Source: Siphonodentalium dalli
Lineage: Eukaryota; Mollusca; Scaphopoda; Gadilida; Siphonodentaliidae
NCBI GenBank assembly: GCA_032622095.1
Contig: CP136064.1
Location: forward strand, 188,719,794 to 188,783,793
DNA length: 64,000 nt
Reading direction: 5' to 3'
This document shows positions 47,161-57,897 of this stretch, in pieces. The position numbers were made by a program, and so were the translations under genes. Every line of letters starts with the position of its first letter. Positions within the stretch are counted from its first letter, which is position 1. The notes below the pieces were generated by a model. The model ran no database searches. It was given only the letters and a program-made list of their open reading frames with translations, and was not told where the DNA came from.

Positions 47161-47674
47161 AATTCCAACATATCTGTGCATGGTTCCTGTTCTGTAGTCG
47201 AAGCTACAAAGAATCAAAAACAGATCAGAGTAACGATTAATCAATCAATTTAGTTCATTGAATCTCCCGGAACCAGACAGAGCACTATCGTGGAATCTTG
47301 AGAGCAAATCATTGTTATTCAGGTGCCTTATTCCGAGTCATAATTGCATTTCTATGATATGTACTTCAGTCCCATCATGTCATCTTTACTTGTCTCTGCA
47401 CAAAGAACCAGACTTTGCATATCTATTGGGCGGTCTCTATACTCTCATGAATTTCCATTCTGCTTGTCTGGGCTTTGAGTTCGAGAGGGGATTCAATTCT
47501 ATCGGTACTCCCACAATGACTTCAATTGCTCTCTCACCATCACATACTGACAACATTATTAGAACTTAATGTCGTATATCCTACGTCTTTTTGAGAGATA
47601 GTTCTGTAAATCAAATAACTATATTGGTATGAGCTCATTTTGCATTCACTGTGATCTGAGAGAACAAGCAATAC
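47161..47674. other. Intronic, no gene recognised
   Basis: A 103-codon + frame (47258-47569) recalls no family and has no gene context. Confidence 0.4.
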
Positions 47675-47886
47675 ATGTAATGCTCTAATTAATCGACTCG
47701 TTAACCACAGCAGAATGATGGGTAACTTTTCAGGATTTAGTCGGAAATATGGCTTGTTGCCATTCATCGGAAAGCTCTCGGGGAGAGCTTTCCGATGAAT
47801 GGCAACAAGCCATATTTCCGACTAAATCCTGAAAAGTTACCCATAATTCTGCTGTGGTTAAGGAGTCGATTAATTAGAGTGTTACT
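47675..47886. repeat. Family A palindrome A15, full length
   Basis: Left CATGTAATGCTC, right GAGTGTTACTG, TA on both sides. Arms are nearly perfect complements of about 105 bp each. Confidence 0.9.
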
Positions 47887-49110
47887 GTAGCAGATATTTT
47901 TCCTCTTATTGGATGGGGGGCCCATCGGCTGGCTTGGTTAGGTGCATGACATATTAGGCCTGCATAAGCCTATTTCAATGGCAAACTTGACTCCAAGAAT
48001 CAGGCATTTATGGCTCAAATTGAGTCTCGATTCGAATCAGGTAAAGGATTTCACATCGAATTGAATCGAATCATCACTTATTAAAATCGTAATAATAATT
48101 TTTTAGCAATTGGTTGTTGAAGACTACACATGTTTAATCCCTGATATTTTGTGAACTTATATGTACATTGGAATTCTCGTACCGATCGAACTCTTTAATC
48201 ATGACCAGGATAGGTATTAGGTATGCAGCTGGCCGTTGTTCACATTTTGACATTTAATACCCTGGTCATATGCACTGACTCGTTCTGAAATGTAATTTTT
48301 GGTGCAAATTGTATGAATACATTACTTAGAATCTTATATTTTTGTCTCTGAACTTCTGAAGAATTATCAGAGACAAAAATATAAGGTTCTGAGTGATGTA
48401 ATCGAACCTTCTCGTTTGTGGAAATTGATACATGTAGATTTGATTCTCGATGGACCTGCGACAATCTGAGTCATTAATTGTGACCACCAGATCGTATTCG
48501 TTATTCAAGTATTTCAAGCAAAAAATTATATTTCTATTGAATGTGATGAGATAGTAAGAGATATTTGCAGCCTTGACTCTTCACTGGCACGAAAGCAATC
48601 ATAATGAGAAATTCATTTTTTTCATTCAAAAGAGAAAATTACTAAACACTGAAACAACCATCTGAAAGAGTCTGAGTGTTCACACTGAAGGCAGTCTGAT
48701 GTCTGAATTAACGTGCAACCATATTACTATTTTATTTTAGATTCTTCAGACTTTTCCGAGATTGACTGGAACTCCAAAAGTGTCAAAATAATTTCAAATT
48801 TCCGCTATCTTAACTTTAGACTATGAAAGTTGGGAATAGGAAATGGATCTTGTAGTGTGACGACGGAACAAAAGTATTTTTCGCAAGCGCGATAACTCTA
48901 TTACTATATTGGGTTAACCCGTGAAGTTTGCCACATGTTGGGGCAATATATGTGTATTTGCTTAATTCTGCTCAATTTTCACGAAATGAAATTAATAAAT
49001 AAATGGTGTAACCAATATTCAAAATATTAACGAATCTCCCGACTTATTTCGAATCGAATCAAATCAGTTGGACGATTTTGAATTGATTCTGGAACCTTCA
49101 TCAGAGTCTA
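47887..49110. repeat. Possible Q-like element Q3
   Basis: ATTCGA-rich segments at 48028-48070 and 49040-49095 face each other about 1 kb apart, as in Q1, but the GGGCCCTGCG ends are not seen. Inside, a hairpin at 48318-48394 pairs TTATATTTTTGTCTCTGA with its complement. Confidence 0.45.
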
Positions 49111-49452
49111 TTGGCAAACCTGGTTCAGATCCTGACAAGCATGTATTTTATATCCATGCAAAGTGGACATAACCTGATATGTGTATCTGGACAAGATTGT
49201 CCATGCTTTCTTGGGTTCAGTTTTTTATACATGCAATGGAGCGATATCCCAGTGAAATTTATCTCTGAGTAATATTTCCTCCACAAATAAAACTTGCAAT
49301 GTCATGATATGGCCTACCAGCTGAAATGATGATAAACCGCAATAAAATGAAACAAATGTCTTACATAATGAATTCACATCACCTGGCCAATAGTGTAGAC
49401 AAGAAAATTTGTCTTTTTGTCCCTGTATTAGTGAAATATATCTAAATATCTT
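49111..49452. other. Intronic, no gene recognised
   Basis: A 96-codon minus frame (49225-49515) runs into J5; not recognisable. Confidence 0.4.
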
Positions 49453-49460
49453 ATAGAGAT

Positions 49461-49805
49461 CAGGGACCAGCCGAGAGAGCGACTTGGGAGACATCTTTTC
49501 CCTAAAATTTGCCATTTCTCCCTATTTTTGTCCCAAGGAGAAGTGACTTCTCTCTCATATACCAGAATGCATATGTCCCTACAGCATTTTTAAAGTATAT
49601 TTACTAATCATAACGGTGTTCTTACTCACAATAGCGATTTTTTAAATGGGATCTAATTGTGTTGTATGATACTTATTGGATCATAAAAGTGTGATGTTGG
49701 GGAGTATATTGAACATCAGCCATTGTTCCAGTCCACTTCTCCCTAATAATTACCAAACAGGGAGAGGTGATTTCTACCAGTTTGAAACCTCTAGGCTTGT
49801 CCCTG
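49461..49805 (-). mobile_element. Family J element J5, complete
   Basis: CAGGGACCAGCCGAGAGA at one end, complement of CAGGGACAAGCCTAGAGG at the other. Perfect 8-bp target duplication ATAGAGAT at 49453-49460 and 49806-49813. 345 bp, non-coding, hAT-like. Best reference copy of family J. Confidence 0.9.
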
Positions 49806-49813
49806 ATAGAGAT

Positions 49814-50337
49814 TACTAAATTATTACATGGCTTCCTCTCCAATCACCACAACCCCCTCCCTTTTCCTTCTGTCATTTTCCTCCCATATGTCGACATGCA
49901 GTATATTCATTACAATGTCAGTCAAATCTTTACTCATAATCTCTAAACACAGCAACATAGGTTCGAGATTGTATCTAGCTCATTGAACATGCCGATTATA
50001 CACAACTGTTCCACTCCACCTAAGCATAAAATCAGTAAATTCATGATAAGACCAGTAAGCTTGTCAGCCGTATTTAGTCATATTGGTTTATGTATGTCCC
50101 CAGTGAACAATGATTGCTGTTATATATTTGCCGGACTATCATGGCTACATATTAGGATTAATCTTGTGAAACTGTTAACTGCAGGTATGGATTGCATGAT
50201 ATATGAATAAGTCCAACATGTTTTGCATTGTTATGATACTCCACTTTTAAAGAGAATTGGGTGGGGTTTAGCCTGGATAAACTTTGTCTGTGACTGTTGG
50301 TCCATCTGCCCTTTATCTAAAGCCAACTTTTTTTTGT
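49814..50337. other. Intronic, no gene recognised
   Basis: Unique-looking intron; nothing identified. Confidence 0.4.
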
Positions 50338-50540
50338 TTAGGAAATGTTTATTTTCTGTCGTAAAAGTATACATTGGAACAGTCTATTATTTATCTGGAG
50401 GGATGTTCAGGAAATATTAACAGACAACATGCAGACAATAGAAATTGCAGAAGTAATCATATTCATTGATGGGAAATGTTCAGATAATAAGTTCAACAAA
50501 TGTTTGTTGAATTTATTATCGGAACATTTCCTAAGGGATA
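50338..50540. repeat. Element D9, partial
   Basis: AAAGTATACATTGGAACAGT, GGGATGTTCAGG, then GGGAAATGTTCAGATAATAA with its inverted partner. Terminal TTAA lost. Confidence 0.65.
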
Positions 50541-51061
50541 ACAACATGTTATTTAAACAAATAATGACATGCTCACAACCGAACGTACTAAAAGCAATTG
50601 CCCATTTTGTCTACCACAGACTTGCCAAAAAGGGAAAATGACAACCTAGTGACCAACTGCTAGACAGAATACGCGACCAGACGAATGCAAATTCCCAATA
50701 AGTTGAATAAAACCAAACTCGATGCAAATACATATAACTACATTATTATGTGCGACATATTGTGTCAAGAAAAGAAATGACTGTATGAATGTCATGTCCT
50801 TTCACTACATTGTTATAAATTATGTTTCTTTATTATGTATGTTTTCATTTGACCATATTTGGTGTAAAAGTATAATAAATTGATTGATTGATTGATTATT
50901 AATGAGTACTTTAAAATAGGGTTAATATGATCTATTAATATGGAGGTTTGCTATCGAGATTTAGAGTATTCAGAAGATCGAGTGCCCATGTAGTTCTGTT
51001 GTTCACAGTCTCCTTTTCAGTGTTATATTTTTATATTTTTTTTTCTGCATCCCATATAATT
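50541..51061. other. Intronic, no gene recognised
   Basis: Contains a short GATT repeat (50881-50899); no gene. Confidence 0.4.
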
Positions 51062-51158
51062 TTCGATGAATGGCAACAAGCCATATTTCCTACTAAATCC
51101 TGAAAAGTTAACCATTATTCTGCTGTGGTTAAGGAGTCGATTATTTAGGGCAATACTG
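51062..51158. repeat. Family A half-element A16
   Basis: Right arm only, TTCGATGAATGGCAACAAGC to GGGCAATACTG, followed by TA. Confidence 0.8.
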
Positions 51159-51382
51159 TATAACAGCCTTTGGTAAAGCCTCTTTTATTCCATTTCTGTT
51201 TGACATAATTCATGCATAAAGTATTATCAAATAGAGGTGAGCCCCTGCTGTTTGTAAGATGTATGGCGCATTATAAAAAATAAGCCATCTCACGATGACC
51301 AAGCTCAGGTTTGAATCCCAATATTAAAGTGAGGATTTACGATCCATGTGCAAGATTGATAACCTGATCGTGTTTTGGGCTA

Positions 51383-51514
51383 CAGTAATGCCCGAAGTAT
51401 ATGACCCTTTAACCACAGCAGAATTATGGGAAATTTTTCAGGATTTAGTCGGAAATATGGCTTGTTGCCATTCATCGGAAAGCTTTTAGGGGTTGATTAT
51501 TTAAGATATTACTG
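51383..51514. repeat. Family A palindrome A17, variant subfamily
   Basis: CAGTAATGCCCGAAGTATATG to AGATATTACTG with TA at both sides. The left arm differs from the main family (GCCCGAAGTATATGACCC, GGGAAATTTTTC); most of the right arm is deleted. Confidence 0.85.
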
Positions 51515-52066
51515 TAGTTCGTCAGATACTTTCTTGTGGTCGGTGTTTTCATGCAGTGGAATGATTTCCCAGGGAAATTAACCCTCCGCAGCGGAGTCCG
51601 CTCAGTATTTCCTCTGCCTGTGAAACTGACCAACCTTAGCCATTCGGGTTGGGAGGGCTGCAGCCCCTACCAAACTTTCTGAAAGCTGAAAATTTGGGCT
51701 ATTTTGGGGGCAAATTGGAGATATTTTTAGTCAAATTCGGGCAATTTTCGGGCAAATTGAATGGTTTTCATGGGGGGGGGGGGGGGGGGGAGAATTATGA
51801 CAAATTACATTATTTTTCACATTTCTGCATGAATTATACATATTAAAGGTCAATTTGAATAAAAAAAAATGTATATTAATGTGTATATACAAGGTATGTT
51901 CTACAAAAACTGTGTTACAAATTAACTATGAGTATATTATGTATAATTTAAATTCGTGCAAAATGTCTCAGCCACCCTAAAAATTTGGGTAACCGTACGG
52001 ATATGTGATTTTTTTTTTCTTCTTCCGATACAATGCAACTCCCCGCAGAAGGCTTCTTTAGGAATA
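51515..52066. other. Intronic with G-run
   Basis: A run of about 18 G at 51773-51790. The minus-strand A-run near 52010 may be the tail of the LINE-like fragment next to it. Confidence 0.4.
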
Positions 52067-52312
52067 TTATCGCATTTGTTCGCATAGGCGGATGAGGCTG
52101 TCGTTAACAGCCAATATTGGTGTATTTAAAACAAGGATATTGTGTATATTATTAGTGTTCATGAGCGAAGTTAAAATATCTGTTCTGTCATCCTCAGCTA
52201 GCCTGTTTTGTGCATCTCCTTCTGAAAGTCTTCCAGGGACTGCCACTGCCTCTTCAGATAGGGCGTTCCACATCCGTATGGCAGACAGAAAGAAGGAGTC
52301 TTTTATATGCAT
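52067..52312 (-). pseudogene. Possible LINE reverse-transcriptase C-terminal tail
   Basis: An 81-codon minus frame beginning KDSFFLSAIRMWNALSEEAV. The pattern SFFxxxIRxWNxLP is typical of the end of non-LTR retrotransposon ORF2 proteins; here the usual Pro is Ser. On the minus strand an AAGAAGAAAAAAAAAA tract follows the stop within about 55 nt. No polymerase motifs are present upstream, so at most this is a 5'-truncated copy. Confidence 0.4.
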
Positions 52313-52418
52313 CTACTCTCACATGATGTTGTTTGTAGCAACACTATGATATGGCCTAATTGCTGAAAAGATGAACCAAATAGACCGAGACTTAGCTCAC
52401 TCTATGCTGTCTTCAGTA

Positions 52419-52632
52419 CAGTAATGCCCGAAGTATATGACCCTTTAACCACAACAGAATTATGGGAAATTTTTCAGGATTTAGTGGGAAATATGGCTTG
52501 TTGCCATTCACCGGAATGCTCTCACTGAGAGCTTTCCGATGAATGGCAGCAAGCCATGTTTCCCACTAAATCCTGAACAAATTTCCCATAATTCTGCTGT
52601 GGTTTAGGGGTCAATTATTTAGGACATTACTG
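52419..52632. repeat. Family A palindrome A18, variant subfamily
   Basis: Full-length copy of the GCCCGAAGTATATGACCC variant. The left arm keeps that text; the right arm ends GGGGTCAATTATTTAGGACA, like the main family, so the two arms are not exact complements at the outer ends. Confidence 0.85.
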
Positions 52633-52756
52633 AATATTTTGTGGTATAAATGTATCATCATAATCAGCCAGTACTTCAAAAAGTCTCTAATGATTGAGAA
52701 GGCTTCGGATTGTTGAGAAACTTATACCAGATTCACATAGAATTCATCTATTTGTA

Positions 52757-52969
52757 CAGTAATGCCCAAAGTAATCGACTCCTTAAACATAGCAGAATTA
52801 TGGGTAACTTTTCAGGATTTAGTCGGAAATATGGCTTGTTGCCATTCATCGGAAAGCTCTCCCCGAGAGCTTTCTGATGAATGGCAACAAGCCATATTTC
52901 CGACTAAATCCTGAAAAGTTACCCATAATTCTGCTGTGTTTAAGGAGTCGATTACTTAGGGCATTACTG
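52757..52969. repeat. Family A palindrome A19, full length
   Basis: CAGTAATGCCC to GGGCATTACTG with TA on both sides (52755-52756, 52970-52971); arms about 105 bp, nearly perfect. Confidence 0.9.
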
Positions 52970-53274
52970 TACTTGATTTGTTGAGATTGTATATCCCCCT
53001 CTAGAAGTTTTGTGTCAGACCTCTCGTTATTCACTCCGACATTTGGCATTGATCGTCTCGGGTTATTCTCTCCGTTATTGTTGTGTGCTGATTGTTTTAC
53101 ATTAAATCAGTCTTCCTGTCTGGAGAATTCTGCCCCCCAGATAAATTGTATGAAATAATTAGACAATAAGTAAATTGGAGGGAGAAGTAAGAATGTTTTA
53201 ATAACGATGTAGACTCAGTGTTATAAAGTTTGCCGCAATGCAATCACGGTATGTAGTGGCCCAATCAAAACCAT

Positions 53275-53730
53275 CAAGCCTTGAAGTAGTGTGTCTGTCA
53301 TTTGAAGAATGAGGTCCCGAGAGGGTGAATTTAGTGACGCTACCTGCAAAGCGGGATAGCATCACTAAATTCACCTTTTGGTGACCTCATTCTGCTTTAG
53401 GCCTCATCTTCTGGGAAGTATCCATGTAGTCTCAAATTAACATTGTTTTTACTAGTAGTTATACTTTTCCTCTTCTGTTCAATTTCTATATCCCCTAATT
53501 TGCAGAAGATAAAATTCATGAACGAGGTGACTAATGGGTGAACATCACCAACTTCAACTGGGGAACTTCAATCTGATCCTAGGTCTCCCATAGCAGTTGA
53601 GGCCTAAGCAGAATGAGGTTCCCAGAGGGTTAATTTGGTGATGCTAGCCCACCATGGGTGATAGCGTCACTAAATTCACCCTCTGTGGACCTCATTTTGC
53701 AAATGACAGACACACTGTTTCAAAGCTTTG
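53275..53730. mobile_element. Family C element C11, complete
   Basis: CAAGCCTTGAAGTAGTGTGT to GTTTCAAAGCTTTG. A 7-8-bp duplication (AAACCAT at 53268-53274 and 53731-53737). Both hairpins and the full centre are present; a good reference copy. Confidence 0.85.
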
Positions 53731-53893
53731 AAACCATATATTTTGGTTGAATCCTGTAATAGAACATGATCTATGGTTTGATGAATGACAGTGGGTATCT
53801 ATCAGAGCTGTTAAGTTGCACGGACTCTCCGTGAAACTCCCGGATTGCCATATAGAAAACCTCTAAAATACTGAAGATCACCGATTTCTCCCA

Positions 53894-54062
53894 CATATGG
53901 GAGACCTAGACTCAGGTGAAGATGGTGATGTGCACCCATTGGGCACCTCAATTATGCATTGTGTCATCTGCCAATTTGGGAATATTGAGAAAATGAACTA
54001 AAAAAGAAAAAGAAACTTTCCTAAAAGAAACTAAAAAACTTGCTGTTAATTTTATAATAATG
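53894..54062. repeat. Family C internal fragment C12
   Basis: Central part only (TGGGAGACCTAGACTCAGG; GAACTAAAAAAGAAAAAG), no hairpins. Confidence 0.55.
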
Positions 54063-54327
54063 ATACGTTCTATACTGTATGTGGCTTTTAATCATTCCTT
54101 ATTATCTTTTGATTAATCATGTTGGTTGATTTTTCAATAATAATTTCAACCGATAGGAGCTACATGTTTGCTTTACTATGAATATCATAATATGAGTAGC
54201 TTGTCATTTCCATTTGTGAAATTCCGTCTGAAACATTCGGTTACAAGATGATGGAGTAATTAATGTTCCAGACAGAATCATGTTATTCTCTATAAATTCA
54301 TTTCTCTCAGATTGATGATTCGTCTCC

Positions 54328-54533
54328 CATGCCCTAAGTAATCGACCCCTTAACCACAGCAGAATTATGGGTAACTTTTCAGGATTTAGTCGGAAATATT
54401 ATTTGTTGCCATTCATCGGAAAGCTCTCGGGGAGAGCTTTCCGATGAATGGCAACAAGCCATATTTCCGACTAAATCCTAAAAAGTTACCCATAATTCTG
54501 CTGTGGTTAAGGGGTCGATTACTTAGGGCATGG
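54328..54533. repeat. Family A palindrome A20, trimmed tips
   Basis: CCATGCCCTAAGTAATCGAC to TTACTTAGGGCATGG, about 206 bp and almost perfectly self-complementary, but the outer CAGTA tips are absent on both sides. Confidence 0.9.
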
Positions 54534-55110
54534 ATTTTATTCTGCAGAGAGTCTGGGATTTCTTTCGACATTAAACAATTGTGATGTTCCTGTGGTCCAT
54601 TTCTTTTATCTACGACCCAAATTAAGAAACGAGATTGCAGGATTTTCACAAAACACCTCGATATCCACGCTTCAATATCACTCAGAGGCATTTTCATCCA
54701 TGGAGATTACTTCAGACGAGTATGATGAATAGATTTTTTAGACTCCATCTTTGAATACGAGAACGGGATTCTAAAGAATTTAAGAATAATTCATACGGGA
54801 GCCGCATTCCGGGACAGGGAAGGCAATTCATCATCCCCTGCGGCTGACGTTAGAACGAAGCCTTATTAATGTAATGGAAGTACACAACAAACTCAAATTT
54901 TCATTCGTCTAATTCGCCAACGTCTTCTTCAAATTTCATTTTAAAATAAGATTAACCCTCAACAGAAATTTAAGTGAGATGGGGATATTGCTTTTCTATT
55001 AAAATTATTACTGAATAATTTGAATTGAGGCTGTCTGTTTACAAAAAAGAGTTGTTGTCTTTGATGAGATTAATGCTAGCTCTTATGCATGGATCAAGCC
55101 TGAGGAATGC
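54534..55110. other. Intronic, no gene recognised
   Basis: Unique-looking intron; the minus frame near 54413-54697 is mostly A20. Confidence 0.4.
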
Positions 55111-55225
55111 CGGCTGATACGGACCCCGGCTCTTACGGACCCCTGGCTTATACGGACCCTGGCTCTTACGGACCCCCGGCTTATACGGACCCTGGCTGAT
55201 ACAGACCTCAATTTTATTTATATTT

Positions 55226-55459
55226 TTATTTATTTAAATAAATTAAAGTACTGGCAACATACATACTAAAATAACAAAAATGTGAATATAATGAGGCACA
55301 ACAAAAGTGTAACAACGTTCCACCAAACGATTTATTATTTATACTGGGGCATACAGCTTGGGGACTTCGTTCAACAACCTGCTGGTAGTAATCCTCATTG
55401 ACGAGTAGTCTGTCCACAAGAACATCAACTTCCCGGTCGCCTATATATCGCCGACGCAT
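55226..55459 (-). CDS. Hypothetical frame inside L
   Basis: A 77-codon frame, start MRRRYIGDREVDVLVDRLL, an acidic/basic mix followed by a Cys- and Phe-rich hydrophobic tail. It lies just inside the left end of L, and could be the C-terminal exon of a transposon protein. No known motif; length far below any transposase. Confidence 0.2.
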   Translation of the reverse strand: MRRRYIGDREVDVLVDRLLVNEDYYQQVVERSPQAVCPSINNKSFGGTLLHFCCASLYSHFCYFSMYVASTLIYLNK

Positions 55460-55714
55460 CTTCCCTTCAGAAACCTGATTCAGATCACCACAGGAATTAT
55501 AAATGAAATTACAAAAATGTCAATTTATAATCACATAGAAATAATACTGGAACATTCAGGTTCAATGCAGCCAATAACCTCACGAAAAGCCGACTGATAT
55601 GTCCACATGAAGTACAGTTAGACATTGTGGAATTAAAAATGAATTATGCCAGTCAGGCACGTTTGGAGTTTGGGATAATACGCGGGAAGATTTGAAAGGG
55701 CCGTCGGCCCTCTT

Positions 55715-55951
55715 CTACAACCCACTTTTGGATGCTGTAATTCCACTGAAGAGCGTTTGTAGGGCTTGCTTTATGAACAGACAGTCAAGCTTCCCAAGTG
55801 TCGCTAACTTCTCACGGGTTCTTGATGGGACGAGATTCACGTGAAACGATTCTGGTAGATAAGAGATATGGGGACAATGCTTTGCTTCAAATCGAAGGAG
55901 AGTCATGTACCAACAACTCAATAACATATAGATTTTTAAATTTGTTACCAT
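55715..55951 (-). CDS. Hypothetical frame inside L
   Basis: A 78-codon frame with a hydrophobic start and a basic middle (SRTREKLATLGKLDCLFIKQ). Same strand as the frame at 55226-55459, so both could belong to one decayed gene of L. No recognisable domain. Confidence 0.25.
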   Translation of the reverse strand: MVTNLKIYMLLSCWYMTLLRFEAKHCPHISYLPESFHVNLVPSRTREKLATLGKLDCLFIKQALQTLFSGITASKSGL

Positions 55952-56419
55952 TTGGGCGTTCTTTGTGACAAAGATAACACAATCATTCTTGAATATTTCA
56001 TGCAGACACTTATTTTCTTTGGATAGATAGGAAAAACAAAGACGCTACAATGACCAAATATATCAGGAACACTTAGCCAGATTTTGTATCGATACTGACA
56101 GCGTCTGGTTTTTTTTTCTTCTATTAGATGGATCAGCTTGGATGTTTATCATGTGTAAAGTAACACTGTTTAATATTGAATTACACATAAGAGCGTTATA
56201 CCAAATCCCCCTATAGTGTCTTCATTTCTTTTCTTTTGAATTGAATATGCATGCGAACATTTAGGTACTACCAGCTGAATTCCAGTCGGGAAGCACACAT
56301 TGATCGACACAACATTCAATTTGACAATAGAGCGTTACTTTACGTCCCATCCTAGTGTCTTCTGAATAATAACGCTTCCAGTACAGTATGTAAAAAAAAA
56401 AACGTGTGTCATGCTTGTT

Positions 56420-56778
56420 TTAACCCTTTACCCAACAAACCGGCCAAAACCGGCCAAATAAAGCTTCAACAGCCTAAAATATCTTCGGTCTGTCTCAATA
56501 GAACCATACAAATATGGGTATCATTGGAATCGGCTCCTTGACCACATTGTGATAGTTACAGTTATGCCCTGTGCCAATGCATTCTCTTATATATGCGAGT
56601 CGACCATAGGTCGCCTCGCATATATAAGAGAATGCATTGGCCTAAAAAAAATCTTTTTTTACCATTTTTTCTGTGTTAAGCCAATGCATTCTCTTATATA
56701 TGCGAGGCGACCTATGGTCGACTCGCATATATAAGAGAATGCATTGGCACAGGGCCCTTCTGTTGGGTAAAGGGTTAA
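56420..56778 (-). mobile_element. Element H2, TTAA-type with two long hairpins
   Basis: TTAACCCTTTACCCAACAAA to TGTTGGGTAAAGGGTTAA with TTAA at both sides, opposite orientation to H1. Both 69-nt hairpins are identical base for base to those of H1, although the rest differs clearly and the spacer is shorter. Inserted in L. Confidence 0.9.
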
Positions 56779-56794
56779 AAACAATGACAATGAG

Positions 56795-57060
56795 CTCCTT
56801 CGTGCGATACGTTATTGTGTATCAGACCACATGGTAAACCTTCGGAAGATACGTTATTGTGTATCAGACCACATGGTAAACCTTCGTGCCATACGTTATT
56901 GTGTATCAGACCACATGGTAAACCTTCGGAAGATACTTTATTGTGTATCAGACCACATGGTAAACCTTCGTGCGATACGTTATTGTGTATCAGACCACAT
57001 GGTAAACCTTCGTGCGATACGTTATTGTGTATCAGACCACATGGTAAACCTTCGGAATAG
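56795..57060. repeat. 42-bp minisatellite, about six units
   Basis: Unit with TACGTTATTGTGTATCAGAC and CACATGGTAAACCTTCG. Units alternate at the join (GGAAGATAC or GTGC/CGATAC). Because 42 is a multiple of three, three frames stay open and give 14-residue repeats; I treat these as by-products. Confidence 0.85.
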
Positions 57061-57098
57061 CTACTTGGACCACATACCACATACTGAATAAATATGGA

Positions 57099-57281
57099 GT
57101 GACAACATACCTCTACCTTGACGCGATTGATGACTCCATCCTATGTGCCTTCCTCCTTGGAACTGAGGTCATGACGCCTCCCGGCGTGGTAATTCAAGAC
57201 ATGGACCACATTATTCTTGACTCATCCTCCTACCTGTTCACCAAGTGTCGTTGCATACTCGGAAAATCAAAACGATCTTAA
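57099..57281 (+). other. Unassigned segment of L with an open frame
   Basis: A 60-codon + frame directly after the minisatellite, rich in Leu, Ile and Asp. No recognisable domain; it could be a relic of the L coding region. Confidence 0.2.
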
Positions 57282-57402
57282 CGCATATTACACTTCCTTG
57301 TGTATACCAATAAGTTTTTGTGACAATCATGAAAATATGATAACCATTTTATAAATATTCTTCTCCACATTGGAGACATTCAATATATATATATATATAT
57401 AT

Positions 57403-57897
57403 ATATGTCAGAGTTATGGAGGCACGGACTCAGTATGAGTGTTCATTGCTTCATATTTGCGTGAAAAAATTCTCATTTCTTATCGAAATAGCCATGTGTC
57501 GATCGGAATGGTACACTCGAGATGTTCCCCAAACCAAATCAAGCTTGAAAACCGGTCCCGATTTCATCCATGCCGGAGTTCGAACCCGCGCCAACCTCGT
57601 CTAGCCCAGACTGTGATGATCTATCCACGACCTAACCACCTCGGCTACGGGGACATCCTTAAAAGGAAGCCCTTTCACCGAGGAGTTAGGAAGCGTATCA
57701 GTCTGAACATGGGTTCGAACCCACTACCTTCGAAATTCTTGATCTGCCATTCTGGAAACATGTCAATGCACTTCCTCCGAAATTGCATCTGTGACCATAC
57801 TGGCGTATGGTACTGGCGTATATAATATGTCAGAGTTATGGAGGCACGGACTCAGTATGAGTGTTCATTGCTTCATATTTGCGTGAACAAATTCTCA
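57403..57897. repeat. Direct repeat of about 73 bp flanking a SINE-like segment
   Basis: ATATGTCAGAGTTATGGAGG...GCTTCATATTTGCGTGA occurs at 57403-57476 and 57825-57897 with about one mismatch. Much longer than a normal target duplication; a local tandem duplication of 422 bp with loss of part of the second unit would explain it. An AT microsatellite (57383-57406) precedes it. Confidence 0.8.
57480..57824 (-). mobile_element. tRNA-derived SINE-like element
   Basis: On the minus strand, TAGCCGAGGTGG (57637-57648, A-box-like) is followed 47 nt later by GGGTTCGAACTCC (57575-57587, B-box), the internal polymerase III promoter spacing of a Ser/Leu-type tRNA with a long variable arm. A second B-box-like GGGTTCGAACCC at 57712-57723 is self-complementary. 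No intact cloverleaf, so a functional tRNA is unlikely. Confidence 0.6.

Noticed and set aside
47258-47569. 103-codon + frame
   Set aside because: No domain or context; unrelated to CASK.
56775-57091. Open frames encoding 14-residue repeats on both strands, CRISPR-like at first sight
   Set aside because: The period is a uniform 42 bp with no unique spacers, and all frames stay open because 42 is divisible by three. It is a minisatellite inside element L.
57570-57656. Functional tRNA gene on the minus strand
   Set aside because: A and B boxes are present, but I cannot form an acceptor stem or a convincing anticodon arm.
57439-57825. 128-codon + frame as a possible protein
   Set aside because: It is the antisense of a tRNA-derived SINE-like segment between direct repeats.
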